Positions 25,726-33,888 of a DNA stretch of 64,000 nucleotides are shown piece after piece. Positions within the stretch are counted from its first letter, which is position 1; each line of letters opens with the position of its first letter. This DNA is from Rhodobacteraceae bacterium KLH11. GTDB taxonomy: Bacteria; Pseudomonadota; Alphaproteobacteria; Rhodobacterales; Rhodobacteraceae. Location of the stretch: positions 3,060,922 through 3,124,921 of the forward strand of contig DS999531.1 of NCBI GenBank assembly GCA_000158135.1, read 5' to 3'. Below the pieces are notes generated by a model. The model was not told the origin of the DNA and searched no databases. It saw only the letters and a list, made by a program, of their open reading frames with translations. The position numbers and the translations under genes are program-made.

Positions 25726-26153
25726 GCACGCCACTCCATCCGTATCACCGGAACGGTATCAGGCGGCGCTGGGGGTTCGGTTCCCACCTCAACAAACCCC
25801 TCGCGCCGATAAAAACGCTGCGCCGCGCGATTGGGCACATGCGTGGTCAGCCAAAGGTAGTCGCGCCCTTCCTTCGCTTTATCAAGCAAGGTCTTCCCCA
25901 CCCCCTCACCCGTGCGCAGGCAATAGAGCGCGCCAACCTTATTCGCGACCGGATCAACCGACATATAACAATCCACCGGATCACCCGAGACCCAGATTTC
26001 CCGATCCGGAAAGGCCTCGCGGATCAAATTTTCCAACTCTTCCTTTGGCAAATCCCCGGGCATCCAATCCGTCTGATCGATCCAGTTCCAAACGGCCTGC
26101 GCGCAGGCCGTTATGTCGTCAGCTGACGCCGGTCTGATATCGCTGCCCGCCAT
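25722..26153 (-). CDS. GNAT N-acetyltransferase embedded in the ABC transporter operon
   Basis: This 143-residue GNAT-fold protein would acetylate an amine with acetyl-CoA. The core includes the beta4/beta5 region: VGALYCLRTGEGVGKTLLDKAKEGRDYLWL (about 90-120, cited in parts) contains the R/Q-x-x-G-x-G/A-like CoA loop TGEGVGKTLL, followed by NRAAQRFYRREGFVEVG near the C-terminus. It is fused into the operon by overlaps on both sides: TGATG with the ATPase and ATGA with the permease. That makes it an integral operon member; acetylation of a pyrimidine breakdown amine such as beta-alanine is speculative. Confidence 0.87.
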   Translation of the reverse strand: MAGSDIRPASADDITACAQAVWNWIDQTDWMPGDLPKEELENLIREAFPDREIWVSGDPVDCYMSVDPVANKVGALYCLRTGEGVGKTLLDKAKEGRDYLWLTTHVPNRAAQRFYRREGFVEVGTEPPAPPDTVPVIRMEWRA

Positions 26154-26950
26154 CACACGGCATCCCCGTGCCCGGCCCGCAACCCTTCGCGCACGCGATG
26201 GGCAACCTCGATGAATTCCGGTGTGTCGCGGATATCCAATGGCCGCTCTCTGGGCAGAGGGCTGTCGATCACATCCGTGATCCGCCCGGGCCGAGGGCTC
26301 ATCACCACGATCCTGGTGCTCAGATAAACCGCTTCAGGGATCGAATGCGTTACAAAGCCGATGGTCTTTTCGGTCCGCGCCCACAGTGCCAGCAACTGCT
26401 CATTCAAGTGGTCGCGTACGATCTCATCCAAAGCGCCAAAGGGTTCATCCATCAACAGAATCTCGGCATCAAACGCCAGAGCCCGTGCTATGCTGGCACG
26501 CTGCTGCATCCCGCCCGAGAGCTGCCAGGGAAATTTCGCCCCGAACCCTTGCAAATCAACAAGTTCCAGAACCTTGTTAACGCGTTCGTCCTGCTCGGCA
26601 GTCGAATATCCCATGATCTCAAGCGGCAGTTTGATGTTCTTCGCGATCGTCCGCCACGGATACAGGCCCGCAGCCTGAAACACATACCCATAAGCCCGCC
26701 TGCGCCGGGCCTCGTCCGGGGTCATGCCGTTGACAGTCAGCGTCCCGCCGGTCGGCGTTTCCAGCGCAGCGATACAGCGCAGGAAAGTGGTCTTGCCACA
26801 GCCCGACGGGCCGATAAAGCTGACAAAGTCACCCTTGTCGATGGTCAGGTTAACGTCCTTCAGCGCATGGATCGGGCCATCATTTGTCTGGAAAGTGAGG
26901 TCCAGTTGCCTCGCCTCGATCACAGGCCGGGTCGTGTGTTCAGTCGTCAT
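26153..26950 (-). CDS. ABC transporter ATPase (nitrate/taurine/NMT1 type)
   Basis: This 265-residue ATPase shows Walker A GPSGCGKTT (about 43-51), a Q-loop, the signature LSGGMQQRASIARAL (about 143-157) and Walker B LLMDEPFGALDE, as in SsuB/TauB. The ATG at 26950 follows AAGG, and the frame open to 27040 has no comparable start. It is the first gene of the ABC block, 55 bp after hydA, and probably shares the hydA transcript. It powers uptake by the two permeases. Confidence 0.92.
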   Translation of the reverse strand: MTTEHTTRPVIEARQLDLTFQTNDGPIHALKDVNLTIDKGDFVSFIGPSGCGKTTFLRCIAALETPTGGTLTVNGMTPDEARRRRAYGYVFQAAGLYPWRTIAKNIKLPLEIMGYSTAEQDERVNKVLELVDLQGFGAKFPWQLSGGMQQRASIARALAFDAEILLMDEPFGALDEIVRDHLNEQLLALWARTEKTIGFVTHSIPEAVYLSTRIVVMSPRPGRITDVIDSPLPRERPLDIRDTPEFIEVAHRVREGLRAGHGDAV

Positions 26951-27005
26951 TCCATTGCCTTGCAGAGAATTGGCCCCGAGCGATCGCACAGGCCGCCCGG
27001 GCGGC

Positions 27006-28460
27006 TCATACCCCGGTTGCGGGGATACCGCTGCGCTCAACCGGTTGCGGCGCGGTCAGCTCTTTCCAGGTGCTCAGCGCCTTGTTCACGTGGCCGTTGG
27101 ACTCGCGTGCAACAAACGCACCGTGGCCTTCCTGCGTGCGGATTTCACCGTCATGCACCGCTACCTGCCCACGTGTCAGTGTAAAACGCGGCAGCCCCTT
27201 GACCTCTTTACCTTCAAAGACGTTATAGTCGATCGAGGACTGCTGCGTATCGGCCGTGATCGTCTTTGTCTTTTCAGGATCCCAAACCACGATATCCGCA
27301 TCCGCACCAATCAGGATTGCACCTTTTTTAGGATAACAATTCAATATCTTGGCGATATTTGTTGAAGTAACCGCCACGAACTCCTGAGGCGTCAAGCGGC
27401 CCGTATTCACCCCATGTGTCCATAGCATGGGCAACCGGTCTTCCAACCCGCCTGTGCCATTGGGAATCTTGGTGAAATCGCCCACACCATATCGCTTTTG
27501 CTCGGTTGTAAACGCGCAATGATCCGTGGCCACAACACTAAGCGTACCCGAATGCAGCCCCGCCCACAGACTGTCCTGATGCTGTTTGTTCCGGAACGGT
27601 GGGCTCATGACCCGCCGTGCCGCATGATCCCAATCGTGGTGGAAATACTCGCTTTCGTCCAGCGTCAGATGCTGGATCAAAGGCTCTCCCCAAACCCGCT
27701 TGCCCTGCATCTTGGCCCGCCGGATCGCCTCATGCGCCTCCTCACAGGAGGTGTGCACCACATAAAGCGGCACGCCTGCCATATCGGCAATCATGATCGC
27801 GCGGTTGGTCGCCTCTCCCTCCACCTGCGGTGGCCGCGAATAGGCATGCGCTTCGGGGCCTGTATTGCCCTCGGCCAGCAGTTTGGCGCTGAGTTCGGCT
27901 ACAACATCTCCGTTCTCGGCATGCACCATGGCAATCCCGCCCAGCTCAGCCAGTCGGGTGAAGGAAGCAAACAGCTCATCATCATTCACCATCAGCGCGC
28001 CTTTGTAAGCAAGGAAATGCTTGAAGGTGTTTATGCCGCGCTCTTCAACAACGGTTTTCATGTCATTGAACACCTGCTCGCCCCACCATGTTACCGCCAT
28101 ATGGAACGAGTAGTCACAATTCGCCCGCGTCGATTTGTTGTCCCAGCGTTTCAAAGCGTCCAACAGGCTCTCGCCCGGGTTGGGCAGCGCAAAATCCACC
28201 ACCATCGTGGTCCCGCCAGCCAGCGCCGCCCGTGTCCCGCTTTCAAAATCATCGCTGGAATACGTCCCCATGAACGGCATCTCCAGATGCGTATGCGGAT
28301 CAATTCCACCCGGCATGACATAACACCCGGTCGCATCCAGCTCTGTGTTTCCTTTCAGATCGGGGCCGATCTCGGTGATCACACCACCTTCAACCTTCAC
28401 ATCCGCTTTATATGTCAAATCCGCGGTCAGGACGGTTCCGTTTTTGATAACAGTGCTCAT
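27006..28460 (-). CDS. hydA: Dihydropyrimidinase
   Basis: This 484-residue cytosolic zinc amidohydrolase opens the ring of dihydrouracil or dihydrothymine to N-carbamoyl-beta-amino acids. The metal motif GGIDPHTHLEMPF (about 52-64) and the carboxylated-lysine segment FKHFLAYKG (about 146-154) are visible, with further metal-ligand histidines near 180 and 236. It follows PreTA in the reductive pathway and precedes the amidohydrolase step. It is 92 bp downstream of the ureidopropionase-type gene, beyond a double hairpin at 28522-28553, and is probably in the same regulon under RutR. Confidence 0.95.
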   Translation of the reverse strand: MSTVIKNGTVLTADLTYKADVKVEGGVITEIGPDLKGNTELDATGCYVMPGGIDPHTHLEMPFMGTYSSDDFESGTRAALAGGTTMVVDFALPNPGESLLDALKRWDNKSTRANCDYSFHMAVTWWGEQVFNDMKTVVEERGINTFKHFLAYKGALMVNDDELFASFTRLAELGGIAMVHAENGDVVAELSAKLLAEGNTGPEAHAYSRPPQVEGEATNRAIMIADMAGVPLYVVHTSCEEAHEAIRRAKMQGKRVWGEPLIQHLTLDESEYFHHDWDHAARRVMSPPFRNKQHQDSLWAGLHSGTLSVVATDHCAFTTEQKRYGVGDFTKIPNGTGGLEDRLPMLWTHGVNTGRLTPQEFVAVTSTNIAKILNCYPKKGAILIGADADIVVWDPEKTKTITADTQQSSIDYNVFEGKEVKGLPRFTLTRGQVAVHDGEIRTQEGHGAFVARESNGHVNKALSTWKELTAPQPVERSGIPATGV

Positions 28461-28521
28461 GTTAAACTCCCTGATGCGGTCTGCGCCGCTTGCTTCATCT
28501 GGCTAAAAATATCCCGGGGGA

Positions 28522-28553
28522 GTCGCCCAGCGGGCGACGGGGGCAGCGCCCCC
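28522..28553. repeat. Twin GC hairpins between the amidohydrolase and hydA genes
   Basis: GTCGCCC-AGC-GGGCGAC (28522-28538) is followed directly by GGGGGC-AGC-GCCCCC (28539-28553); the last base overlaps the amidohydrolase stop codon. It may be a terminator, mRNA-stabilising element or dispersed repeat between the two genes. Confidence 0.6.
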
Positions 28554-29803
28554 TATTCCACGATTTCCGCAGTCTCAACCACCGCGTGCAACAGAACATC
28601 CGCCCCGGCGGCAGCCCAGTCCTTGCTGATCTCTTCGGCCTCATTGTGGCTTAGCCCGTCCACACAGGGGCACATCACCATCGCCGTTGGCGCCACGCGG
28701 TTGATCCAGCAGGCATCGTGACCGGCCCCCGAGATGATGTCCGTGTGCGAATACCCAAGTCGTTCGGCGGCATCACGCACGGCGGCAACGCACCCGACGT
28801 CAAATTCCACGGGATCGAAACCACCGACCTTCTCGAATTCTATCTGCAGGCCCATCTCTTCAACGATATCTTCGGCTGCGACCCGCAGGCGATTTTCCAT
28901 ATCCGTGATCACCGCCAGATCAGGTGAACGAAAATCCACCGTGAACACAGCCTTACCCGGTATCACATTGCGCGAGTTCGGATACACATCAATATGCCCC
29001 GCAGCCCCGACGGCATGCGGAGCATGTGACCACGCAATCTCATCGACTTTTTCAAGAATACGCGCCATCGCCAGACCCGCATTCTTGCGCATCGGCATCG
29101 GGGTAGACCCGGTATGCGCATCCTTGCCTGTCACGGTCACTTGCGTCCAGCTCAGGCCCTGACCATGCGTAACAACCCCGATCTCCTTTCCTTCGGCTTC
29201 CAGAATGGGCCCCTGTTCGATGTGCAACTCAAAGAAGGCATGCATTTTACGCGCACCAACCTCTTCATCACCGCGCCATCCGATGCGCTGCAATTCGTCA
29301 CCGAATTTCTTGCCTTCTGCGTCTTCACGATCATAAGCCCAATCCTGCGTGTGCATCCCGGCAAAGACACCAGATGATAACATTGCAGGGGCATAGCGCG
29401 TCCCTTCCTCATTGGTCCAGTTGGTGGCGACAATAGGATGCCGCGTCTTGATACCCAGATCATTCAGCGTCCGGATAATCTCCAACCCACCCAAGACGCC
29501 AAGCACACCATCATATTTCCCACCCGTGGGCTGTGTATCCAGATGTGATCCAACATAGACCGGCAGCGCCTCGGGATCTGAGCCTTCGCGTCGCGCAAAC
29601 ATATTGCCCATCTGGTCCAGCCCCATGGTGCACCCTGCCTCCTCACACCAGCGCTGAAACAGGGCACGCCCTTCGGCATCCTCGTCGGTCAAAGTCTGGC
29701 GATTGTTGCCACCCGCAATGCCGGGTCCGATCCTGGCCATCTCCATCAGACTATCCCACAGCCTATCGCCATTGATCCTGAGATTCTGCGCCGGAGCTGC
29801 CAT
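28553..29803 (-). CDS. Zn-dependent amidohydrolase, beta-ureidopropionase/carbamoylase type
   Basis: This 416-residue M20-family amidase/carbamoylase would hydrolyse N-carbamoyl-beta-alanine to beta-alanine, CO2 and ammonia, the last step of reductive pyrimidine degradation. Metal-site motifs include GSHLDTQPTGGKYDGVLG (about 82-99) and HIEQGPILE (about 190-198). The ATG at 29803 begins MAAPAQNLRING and follows AGGGA; the longer frame to 29860 is basic and lacks such a site. It is divergent from rutR with a RutR operator between them, so it is a direct repression target. Allantoate or L-carbamoyl-amino-acid specificity is possible; context favours ureidopropionate. Confidence 0.9.
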   Translation of the reverse strand: MAAPAQNLRINGDRLWDSLMEMARIGPGIAGGNNRQTLTDEDAEGRALFQRWCEEAGCTMGLDQMGNMFARREGSDPEALPVYVGSHLDTQPTGGKYDGVLGVLGGLEIIRTLNDLGIKTRHPIVATNWTNEEGTRYAPAMLSSGVFAGMHTQDWAYDREDAEGKKFGDELQRIGWRGDEEVGARKMHAFFELHIEQGPILEAEGKEIGVVTHGQGLSWTQVTVTGKDAHTGSTPMPMRKNAGLAMARILEKVDEIAWSHAPHAVGAAGHIDVYPNSRNVIPGKAVFTVDFRSPDLAVITDMENRLRVAAEDIVEEMGLQIEFEKVGGFDPVEFDVGCVAAVRDAAERLGYSHTDIISGAGHDACWINRVAPTAMVMCPCVDGLSHNEAEEISKDWAAAGADVLLHAVVETAEIVE

Positions 29804-29851
29804 CTTGATTTTCCCTGTTGCTTGCGATTTGGCTCGCTTTTGGTGTCTTGA

Positions 29852-29869
29852 TTTGACCATTCGGTCAAA
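29852..29869. promoter_or_regulatory. RutR operator between rutR and the amidohydrolase gene
   Basis: The core TTGACCATTCGGTCAA (29853-29868) matches the published E. coli RutR consensus TTGACCA-NN-TGGTCAA at all but one fixed position, and flanking T and A extend the symmetry. It lies 49 bp before the amidohydrolase start and 105 bp before rutR, a classic divergent operator. Confidence 0.8.
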
Positions 29870-29973
29870 CTCACGCTATCACGGGTTCGACATCAGTCAA
29901 GAAATTGCATAGCCCTGCCGGAACTTTCGACATATTCGGCACCCGATCGGCTGGAAAAGAGACATCAGTAAAC

Positions 29974-30582
29974 ATGCCCAAAGACCGCGCGCCCACACGG
30001 ATTCAACAAAAAAACCGCGCTGCGATTCTGGAAGCGGCCCTGAATGTGTTTTCCGCCCATGGCTTTCGCGGCGCCACCGTCGATCAGATCGCCGCCGAGG
30101 CCGGGCTTAGCAAACCCAACCTGCTTTATTACTTTCCATCAAAAGAAGCGATCCACACCGCACTTCTGTCGGGCCTGCTTGAAGTATGGCTGGCTCCTCT
30201 GCACACACTTGATGAAAACGGCGAGCCGCTAGAAGAGATATTGTCGTATATTCGGCGCAAACTTGAAATGAGCCGCGACCTGCCCCGCGAAAGCCGCCTG
30301 TTCGCCAACGAGCTTGTACAAGGTGCACCACGCATTCACGAGGCCTTGTCCAGCGACCTCAAAAAACTGGTCGACGAGAAAACCACAACCCTGACACGGT
30401 GGATGGATCAGGGGCAAATCGCGCGTGTTCACCCCTATCACCTGATTTTCTCAATCTGGGCGCTGACACAGCATTATGCGGATTTCGACGTTCAGGTCCG
30501 TGCGATCCTCGGAGATGAAAATCCCTTTGATGGAGCGGTACCGTTTGTTGAAACGCTCTACCGAAAATTGCTGACCCCTTAA
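29974..30582 (+). CDS. rutR: TetR-family pyrimidine regulator RutR
   Basis: This 202-residue TetR-type repressor has an N-terminal HTH (about 20-65, including GATVDQIAAEAGLSKPNLLYYFPSKEA, cited in parts) and a C-terminal ligand domain matching RutR (e.g. SRLFANELVQGAPRI near 107-121). RutR binds DNA and is released by uracil or thymine. It stands among PreTA, HydA, amidohydrolase and ABC genes, and a RutR-type operator lies just upstream. The ATG at 29974 is chosen; the longer frame from 29905 has no supporting features. It probably represses its own gene and the divergent catabolic operon. Confidence 0.93.
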   Translation: MPKDRAPTRIQQKNRAAILEAALNVFSAHGFRGATVDQIAAEAGLSKPNLLYYFPSKEAIHTALLSGLLEVWLAPLHTLDENGEPLEEILSYIRRKLEMSRDLPRESRLFANELVQGAPRIHEALSSDLKKLVDEKTTTLTRWMDQGQIARVHPYHLIFSIWALTQHYADFDVQVRAILGDENPFDGAVPFVETLYRKLLTP

Positions 30583-30616
30583 GAAATACTTAACCCTGTC
30601 ACGGAAAACTCAAACC

Positions 30617-30841
30617 ATGACAGCGCATCGACTCAACCCGGAACCCTGGATCATACAGCTTTTCTCATCCCGGTCTGCCAGAACCGGCGCAGTCGTGCGC
30701 CGCTCGGTTGCCTGGGTCGAACGCGAAGTTGGCCACAAGGCATTTCAGGCCGAGGTGAAGCGACGCGGATATCACCTGATCCGCACAGCCAACCAGTATG
30801 TCGTCATCTGCCACAACGGCCCGATTGATATCCTGTTCTGA
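30617..30841 (+). CDS. Small conserved hypothetical protein (often mislabelled phosphoribosylanthranilate isomerase)
   Basis: This 74-residue basic soluble protein has central VVRRSVAWVEREVG and C-terminal ANQYVVICHNGPIDILF. Roseobacter genomes carry it as a short N-(5'-phosphoribosyl)anthranilate isomerase entry, but 74 residues is far too short for the TIM-barrel TrpF (about 200) and no TrpF motif is present. I therefore treat that label as an error. It lies 34 bp after rutR in the same direction and is followed by paired palindromes. Function unknown. Confidence 0.75.
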   Translation: MTAHRLNPEPWIIQLFSSRSARTGAVVRRSVAWVEREVGHKAFQAEVKRRGYHLIRTANQYVVICHNGPIDILF

Positions 30842-30862
30842 GAAAATTCTTCGAATTTTCTC
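30840..30862. repeat. Palindrome GAGAAAATTC / GAATTTTCTC between convergent genes
   Basis: Ten-base arms flank TTC directly at the stop of the small gene, 6 bp before the second palindrome. It is probably a bidirectional terminator for the small gene and preA. Confidence 0.65.
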
Positions 30863-30867
30863 ATCCA

Positions 30868-30888
30868 AGATTTTTCGACGAAAAATCT
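30868..30888. repeat. Dispersed 21-bp palindrome, copy 2
   Basis: This is identical to 16905-16925: AGATTTTTCG, A, CGAAAAATCT. It lies 5 bp beyond the preA stop and 27 bp beyond the small gene's stop, in a position suited to a two-way terminator. Confidence 0.75.
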
Positions 30889-30892
30889 CCTC

Positions 30893-32197
30893 CTACTCAG
30901 CCGCCTTCGCCATTGGGTTATTTGGGTGTGTTATCCAGTTCGCATAATCCGGTTCAACGTTTTTACCTGTGCGCGGATCAACCTCGCCAGCGGTCAAAGG
31001 TATCATCGAAATACACCCTTCAACCGGACAAACATCAACACAAAGATTACAGGCCACGCATTCTTCATCAATGACTTCGAAGACACGCTCGGCCGACATC
31101 GAGATCGCCTGATGGCTGGTATCCTCACAGGCCGCATAGCACCGGCCGCATTTGATGCACTGATCCTGATCAATCTTCGCTTTGGCGACATAGTTAAGGT
31201 TCAGATACTGCCAATCCGTGACGTTCGGTACAGCGCGCCCGACAACCTCATCGACGCTGGAATAGCCTTTTTCATCCATCCATTCCGACAGACCGGCCGT
31301 CAGCTCGTCAATGATCTTGAAGCCATAGGTCATCGCAGCGGTACAGACCTGCACGGTTCCGCAGCCAAGCGAGATGAATTCTGCCGCATCCCGCCACGTG
31401 GTCACGCCGCCAATCCCCGAAATGGGCAAACCATGCGTGGCCTCTGCGCGCGCGATCTCGGACACCATCGACAGGGCAATCGGCTTCACCGCCGGACCAC
31501 AGTAACCGCCATGGCTGCCTTTGCCGTCAATCGATGGCTCGGGGCTGAATGTGTCCAGATTGACACTGGTGATGGAATTGATCGTGTTGATCAGTGAGAC
31601 AGCATCCGCACCACCATTTCTGGCAGCCGCTGCGGGTTTGCGGATATCGGTAATGTTTGGGGTTAACTTCACGATGACCGGACGATCATAATACTGTTTG
31701 CACCACCGGGTCACCATTTCGATGTATTCCGGCACCTGCCCGACTGCAGACCCCATGCCCCGTTCGCTCATCCCGTGCGGGCAGCCGAAATTCAGTTCGA
31801 TCCCATCCGCGCCGGTCTCGGCCACACGCGGCAGGATTGCCTTCCATGCGTCCTCTTCACAGGGAACCATGAGCGAGGCGATCAGGGCCCGATCCGGGTA
31901 GTCCGCCTTGACGCGCGCCATTTCCTCAAGGTTGATCTCAAGCGGACGGTCGGTGATCAGCTCGATATTGTTCAGGCCCAACAACCGGCGATCCGCGCCA
32001 TAGATCGCCCCGTAGCGTGGCCCGTTCACATTCACCACCGGAGGGCCCTCGGCACCCAGCGTCTTCCAGACCACGCCTCCCCAGCCGGCCTCGAAAGCGC
32101 GGCGCACGTTGTACTCTTTGTCAGTGGGCGGGGCCGAGGCCAGCCAATATGGGTTGGGGCTTGAAATTCCAAGGAAGTTAGTTGTTAAATCAGCCAT
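30893..32197 (-). CDS. preA: Dihydropyrimidine dehydrogenase catalytic subunit PreA
   Basis: This 434-residue flavo-Fe-S subunit reduces uracil or thymine to the 5,6-dihydro forms. The N-terminal FMN barrel (about 1-300) contains the active-site region NFGCPHGMSERGMGSAVGQ (about 134-152) and the phosphate-binding SGIGGVTTW. Two C-terminal [4Fe-4S] sets follow, CIKCGRCYAACEDT and CVACNLCVDVCP (about 340-395). It receives electrons from PreT, encoded 67 bp upstream in the same direction. The pair feeds the dihydropyrimidinase encoded nearby. Confidence 0.95.
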   Translation of the reverse strand: MADLTTNFLGISSPNPYWLASAPPTDKEYNVRRAFEAGWGGVVWKTLGAEGPPVVNVNGPRYGAIYGADRRLLGLNNIELITDRPLEINLEEMARVKADYPDRALIASLMVPCEEDAWKAILPRVAETGADGIELNFGCPHGMSERGMGSAVGQVPEYIEMVTRWCKQYYDRPVIVKLTPNITDIRKPAAAARNGGADAVSLINTINSITSVNLDTFSPEPSIDGKGSHGGYCGPAVKPIALSMVSEIARAEATHGLPISGIGGVTTWRDAAEFISLGCGTVQVCTAAMTYGFKIIDELTAGLSEWMDEKGYSSVDEVVGRAVPNVTDWQYLNLNYVAKAKIDQDQCIKCGRCYAACEDTSHQAISMSAERVFEVIDEECVACNLCVDVCPVEGCISMIPLTAGEVDPRTGKNVEPDYANWITHPNNPMAKAAE

Positions 32198-32264
32198 TTA
32201 TCCGACCTCCCTGATGCTATCGCGCATCTTGATCTGTTCGCAAATCTGATCCCTCAGCCCGCGT

Positions 32265-33599
32265 TTACGCGGACAGGGCAGAGTGAATATCCATCGCCGC
32301 GTCACGCCCTTCGGCAACGGCTGTGACCGTCAGATCATCACCACCTGTGGCACAATCCCCGCCAGCCCAAACACCGCTCATGGATGTACGGCCCTGATCG
32401 TTGACGGCGATTTTGTTGCCGTCCAGGGTCAGCCCTTCAGGCGCGCCCTCCAACGTCTGCCCGATGGCTTTGAGAACCTGATCAGCCGGAACCCGGATCG
32501 TATCGCCGGTACCGGTTAACTGGCCATTGTGGCTGGCCGTATACTCAAGTTCAATTTCTGCGGCTGCTCCGTTTCCATGAACGGCCACCGGTTGAACATT
32601 GCACAGGATACGGACCCCGTGCGAGGCTGCCAGATCCTGCTCATACCGGCTGGCCCCCATCGCATCACGCCCGCGGCGATAAGCGATGGTAACGTGTTCG
32701 GCCCCCAGCAACCGGGACTTCACCGCCGCATCCACGGCGGTCATGCCGCCGCCGATCACCACCACATTGCGACCGACCGGCAGCTGCGCCAGATCACTGG
32801 CCTGCCGCACGTCCGAGATGAATTCCACCGCATTATGCACACCCCCCTTATCCGCACCCGGTGCGCGCAGCGCGTTCACACCTGCGAGGCCGATGGACAG
32901 GAAGATAGCGTCGTAATTGTCCCGCAAACCGTCCAGCGCGATCGTCTCGCCCAGTACCGACCCGGTTTCAATTGCGATGCCACCGATTTTCAGCAGCCAG
33001 TCAACCTCGGCCTGAGCGAAATCGTTGGTCGATTTGTAGGCCGCAATCCCGTATTCGTTCAAACCACCGGGCTTGGGGCGCGACTCGTGGATGACCACGT
33101 CATGACCCAGCATCGCCAGCCGATGCGCACAGGCCAGACCTGCTGGCCCTGCCCCCACCACAGCGACGGTTTTGCCTGTTGAGGATGCGCGCTCAAACGG
33201 GTGCTCTCCGGATGCCATCACATCATCAGTGGCAAACCGCTGCAAACGCCCGATTTCGACAGGTTTGCCTTCGGCGGTTTCGCGCACGCAGGCCTCTTCG
33301 CATAATGTTTCGGTCGGGCAAACGCGGGCACACATACCGCCCAGAATGTTTTGTTCCAGAATGGTCTGCCCTGCAGCCTTGGGCTGGCCCGCCTGAATCT
33401 GACGCATGAACAGCGGAATATCGATGTCAGTCGGACAGGCTGTCACGCATGGGGCATCGTAGCAAAAATAGCAGCGATCCGCCGCCACGGCGGCCTCATG
33501 CGGGGCCAGCGGCGGATGCAGATCGGTGAAATTCGAGGTCAGCTCATCGCTGGAAAGCCGCCCGGATACAATACCGGGTGCCATCTGGCCCTGTGCCAT
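32265..33599 (-). CDS. preT: Dihydropyrimidine dehydrogenase NAD(P)H subunit PreT
   Basis: This 444-residue electron-input subunit resembles the glutamate synthase small chain. N-terminal [4Fe-4S] cysteines (CYFCYDAPCVTACPTD and CARVCPTETLCEEAC, about 45-110) precede an FAD GxGPAGL site (about 150-156) and an NAD(P) GGGMTAVD site (about 284-291). It moves hydride electrons from NAD(P)H through FAD and clusters to PreA. The ATG at 33599 follows GGAGTAGAG and is preferred over the GTG one codon earlier. A RutR-like palindrome lies about 60 bp upstream. Confidence 0.94.
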   Translation of the reverse strand: MAQGQMAPGIVSGRLSSDELTSNFTDLHPPLAPHEAAVAADRCYFCYDAPCVTACPTDIDIPLFMRQIQAGQPKAAGQTILEQNILGGMCARVCPTETLCEEACVRETAEGKPVEIGRLQRFATDDVMASGEHPFERASSTGKTVAVVGAGPAGLACAHRLAMLGHDVVIHESRPKPGGLNEYGIAAYKSTNDFAQAEVDWLLKIGGIAIETGSVLGETIALDGLRDNYDAIFLSIGLAGVNALRAPGADKGGVHNAVEFISDVRQASDLAQLPVGRNVVVIGGGMTAVDAAVKSRLLGAEHVTIAYRRGRDAMGASRYEQDLAASHGVRILCNVQPVAVHGNGAAAEIELEYTASHNGQLTGTGDTIRVPADQVLKAIGQTLEGAPEGLTLDGNKIAVNDQGRTSMSGVWAGGDCATGGDDLTVTAVAEGRDAAMDIHSALSA

Positions 33600-33656
33600 C
33601 ACTCTACTCCCTGTAGATATGTTTATTCGTCCGCACAGCTTGCCACATTCTGATTT

Positions 33657-33672
33657 TTTATCAATTGGTAAA
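33657..33672. promoter_or_regulatory. Candidate RutR-like box upstream of preT
   Basis: TTTATCAATTGGTAAA matches 11 of the 14 fixed positions of the RutR consensus and pairs at 7 of 8 arm positions. It lies 58 bp before the preT start within the 289-bp preT/glycosyltransferase-like gap, which is otherwise AT-rich without an evident gene. Confidence 0.5.
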
Positions 33673-33888
33673 ATTTATTAAACGATCAAATATCGCGAAC
33701 CACCTGAAGATAAGCGATGATTTCCAGGCAATTTACCTGATCCCGTCACGTTTTGCGGATCATTTCACCCCCAAAGCCAGTCAAACCGGATCGCAACCAC
33801 CACCAGACACCCCTTTCTGGTTTTGACGCACCTTCCGGGTTGCTGTAGGTCGAAACAAACAGCGTCCCCGATCAGAAAGCGCAGCAAG

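Noticed and set aside
30617..30841. TrpF (phosphoribosylanthranilate isomerase) label
   Set aside because: The product is only 74 residues and lacks any TIM-barrel motif.
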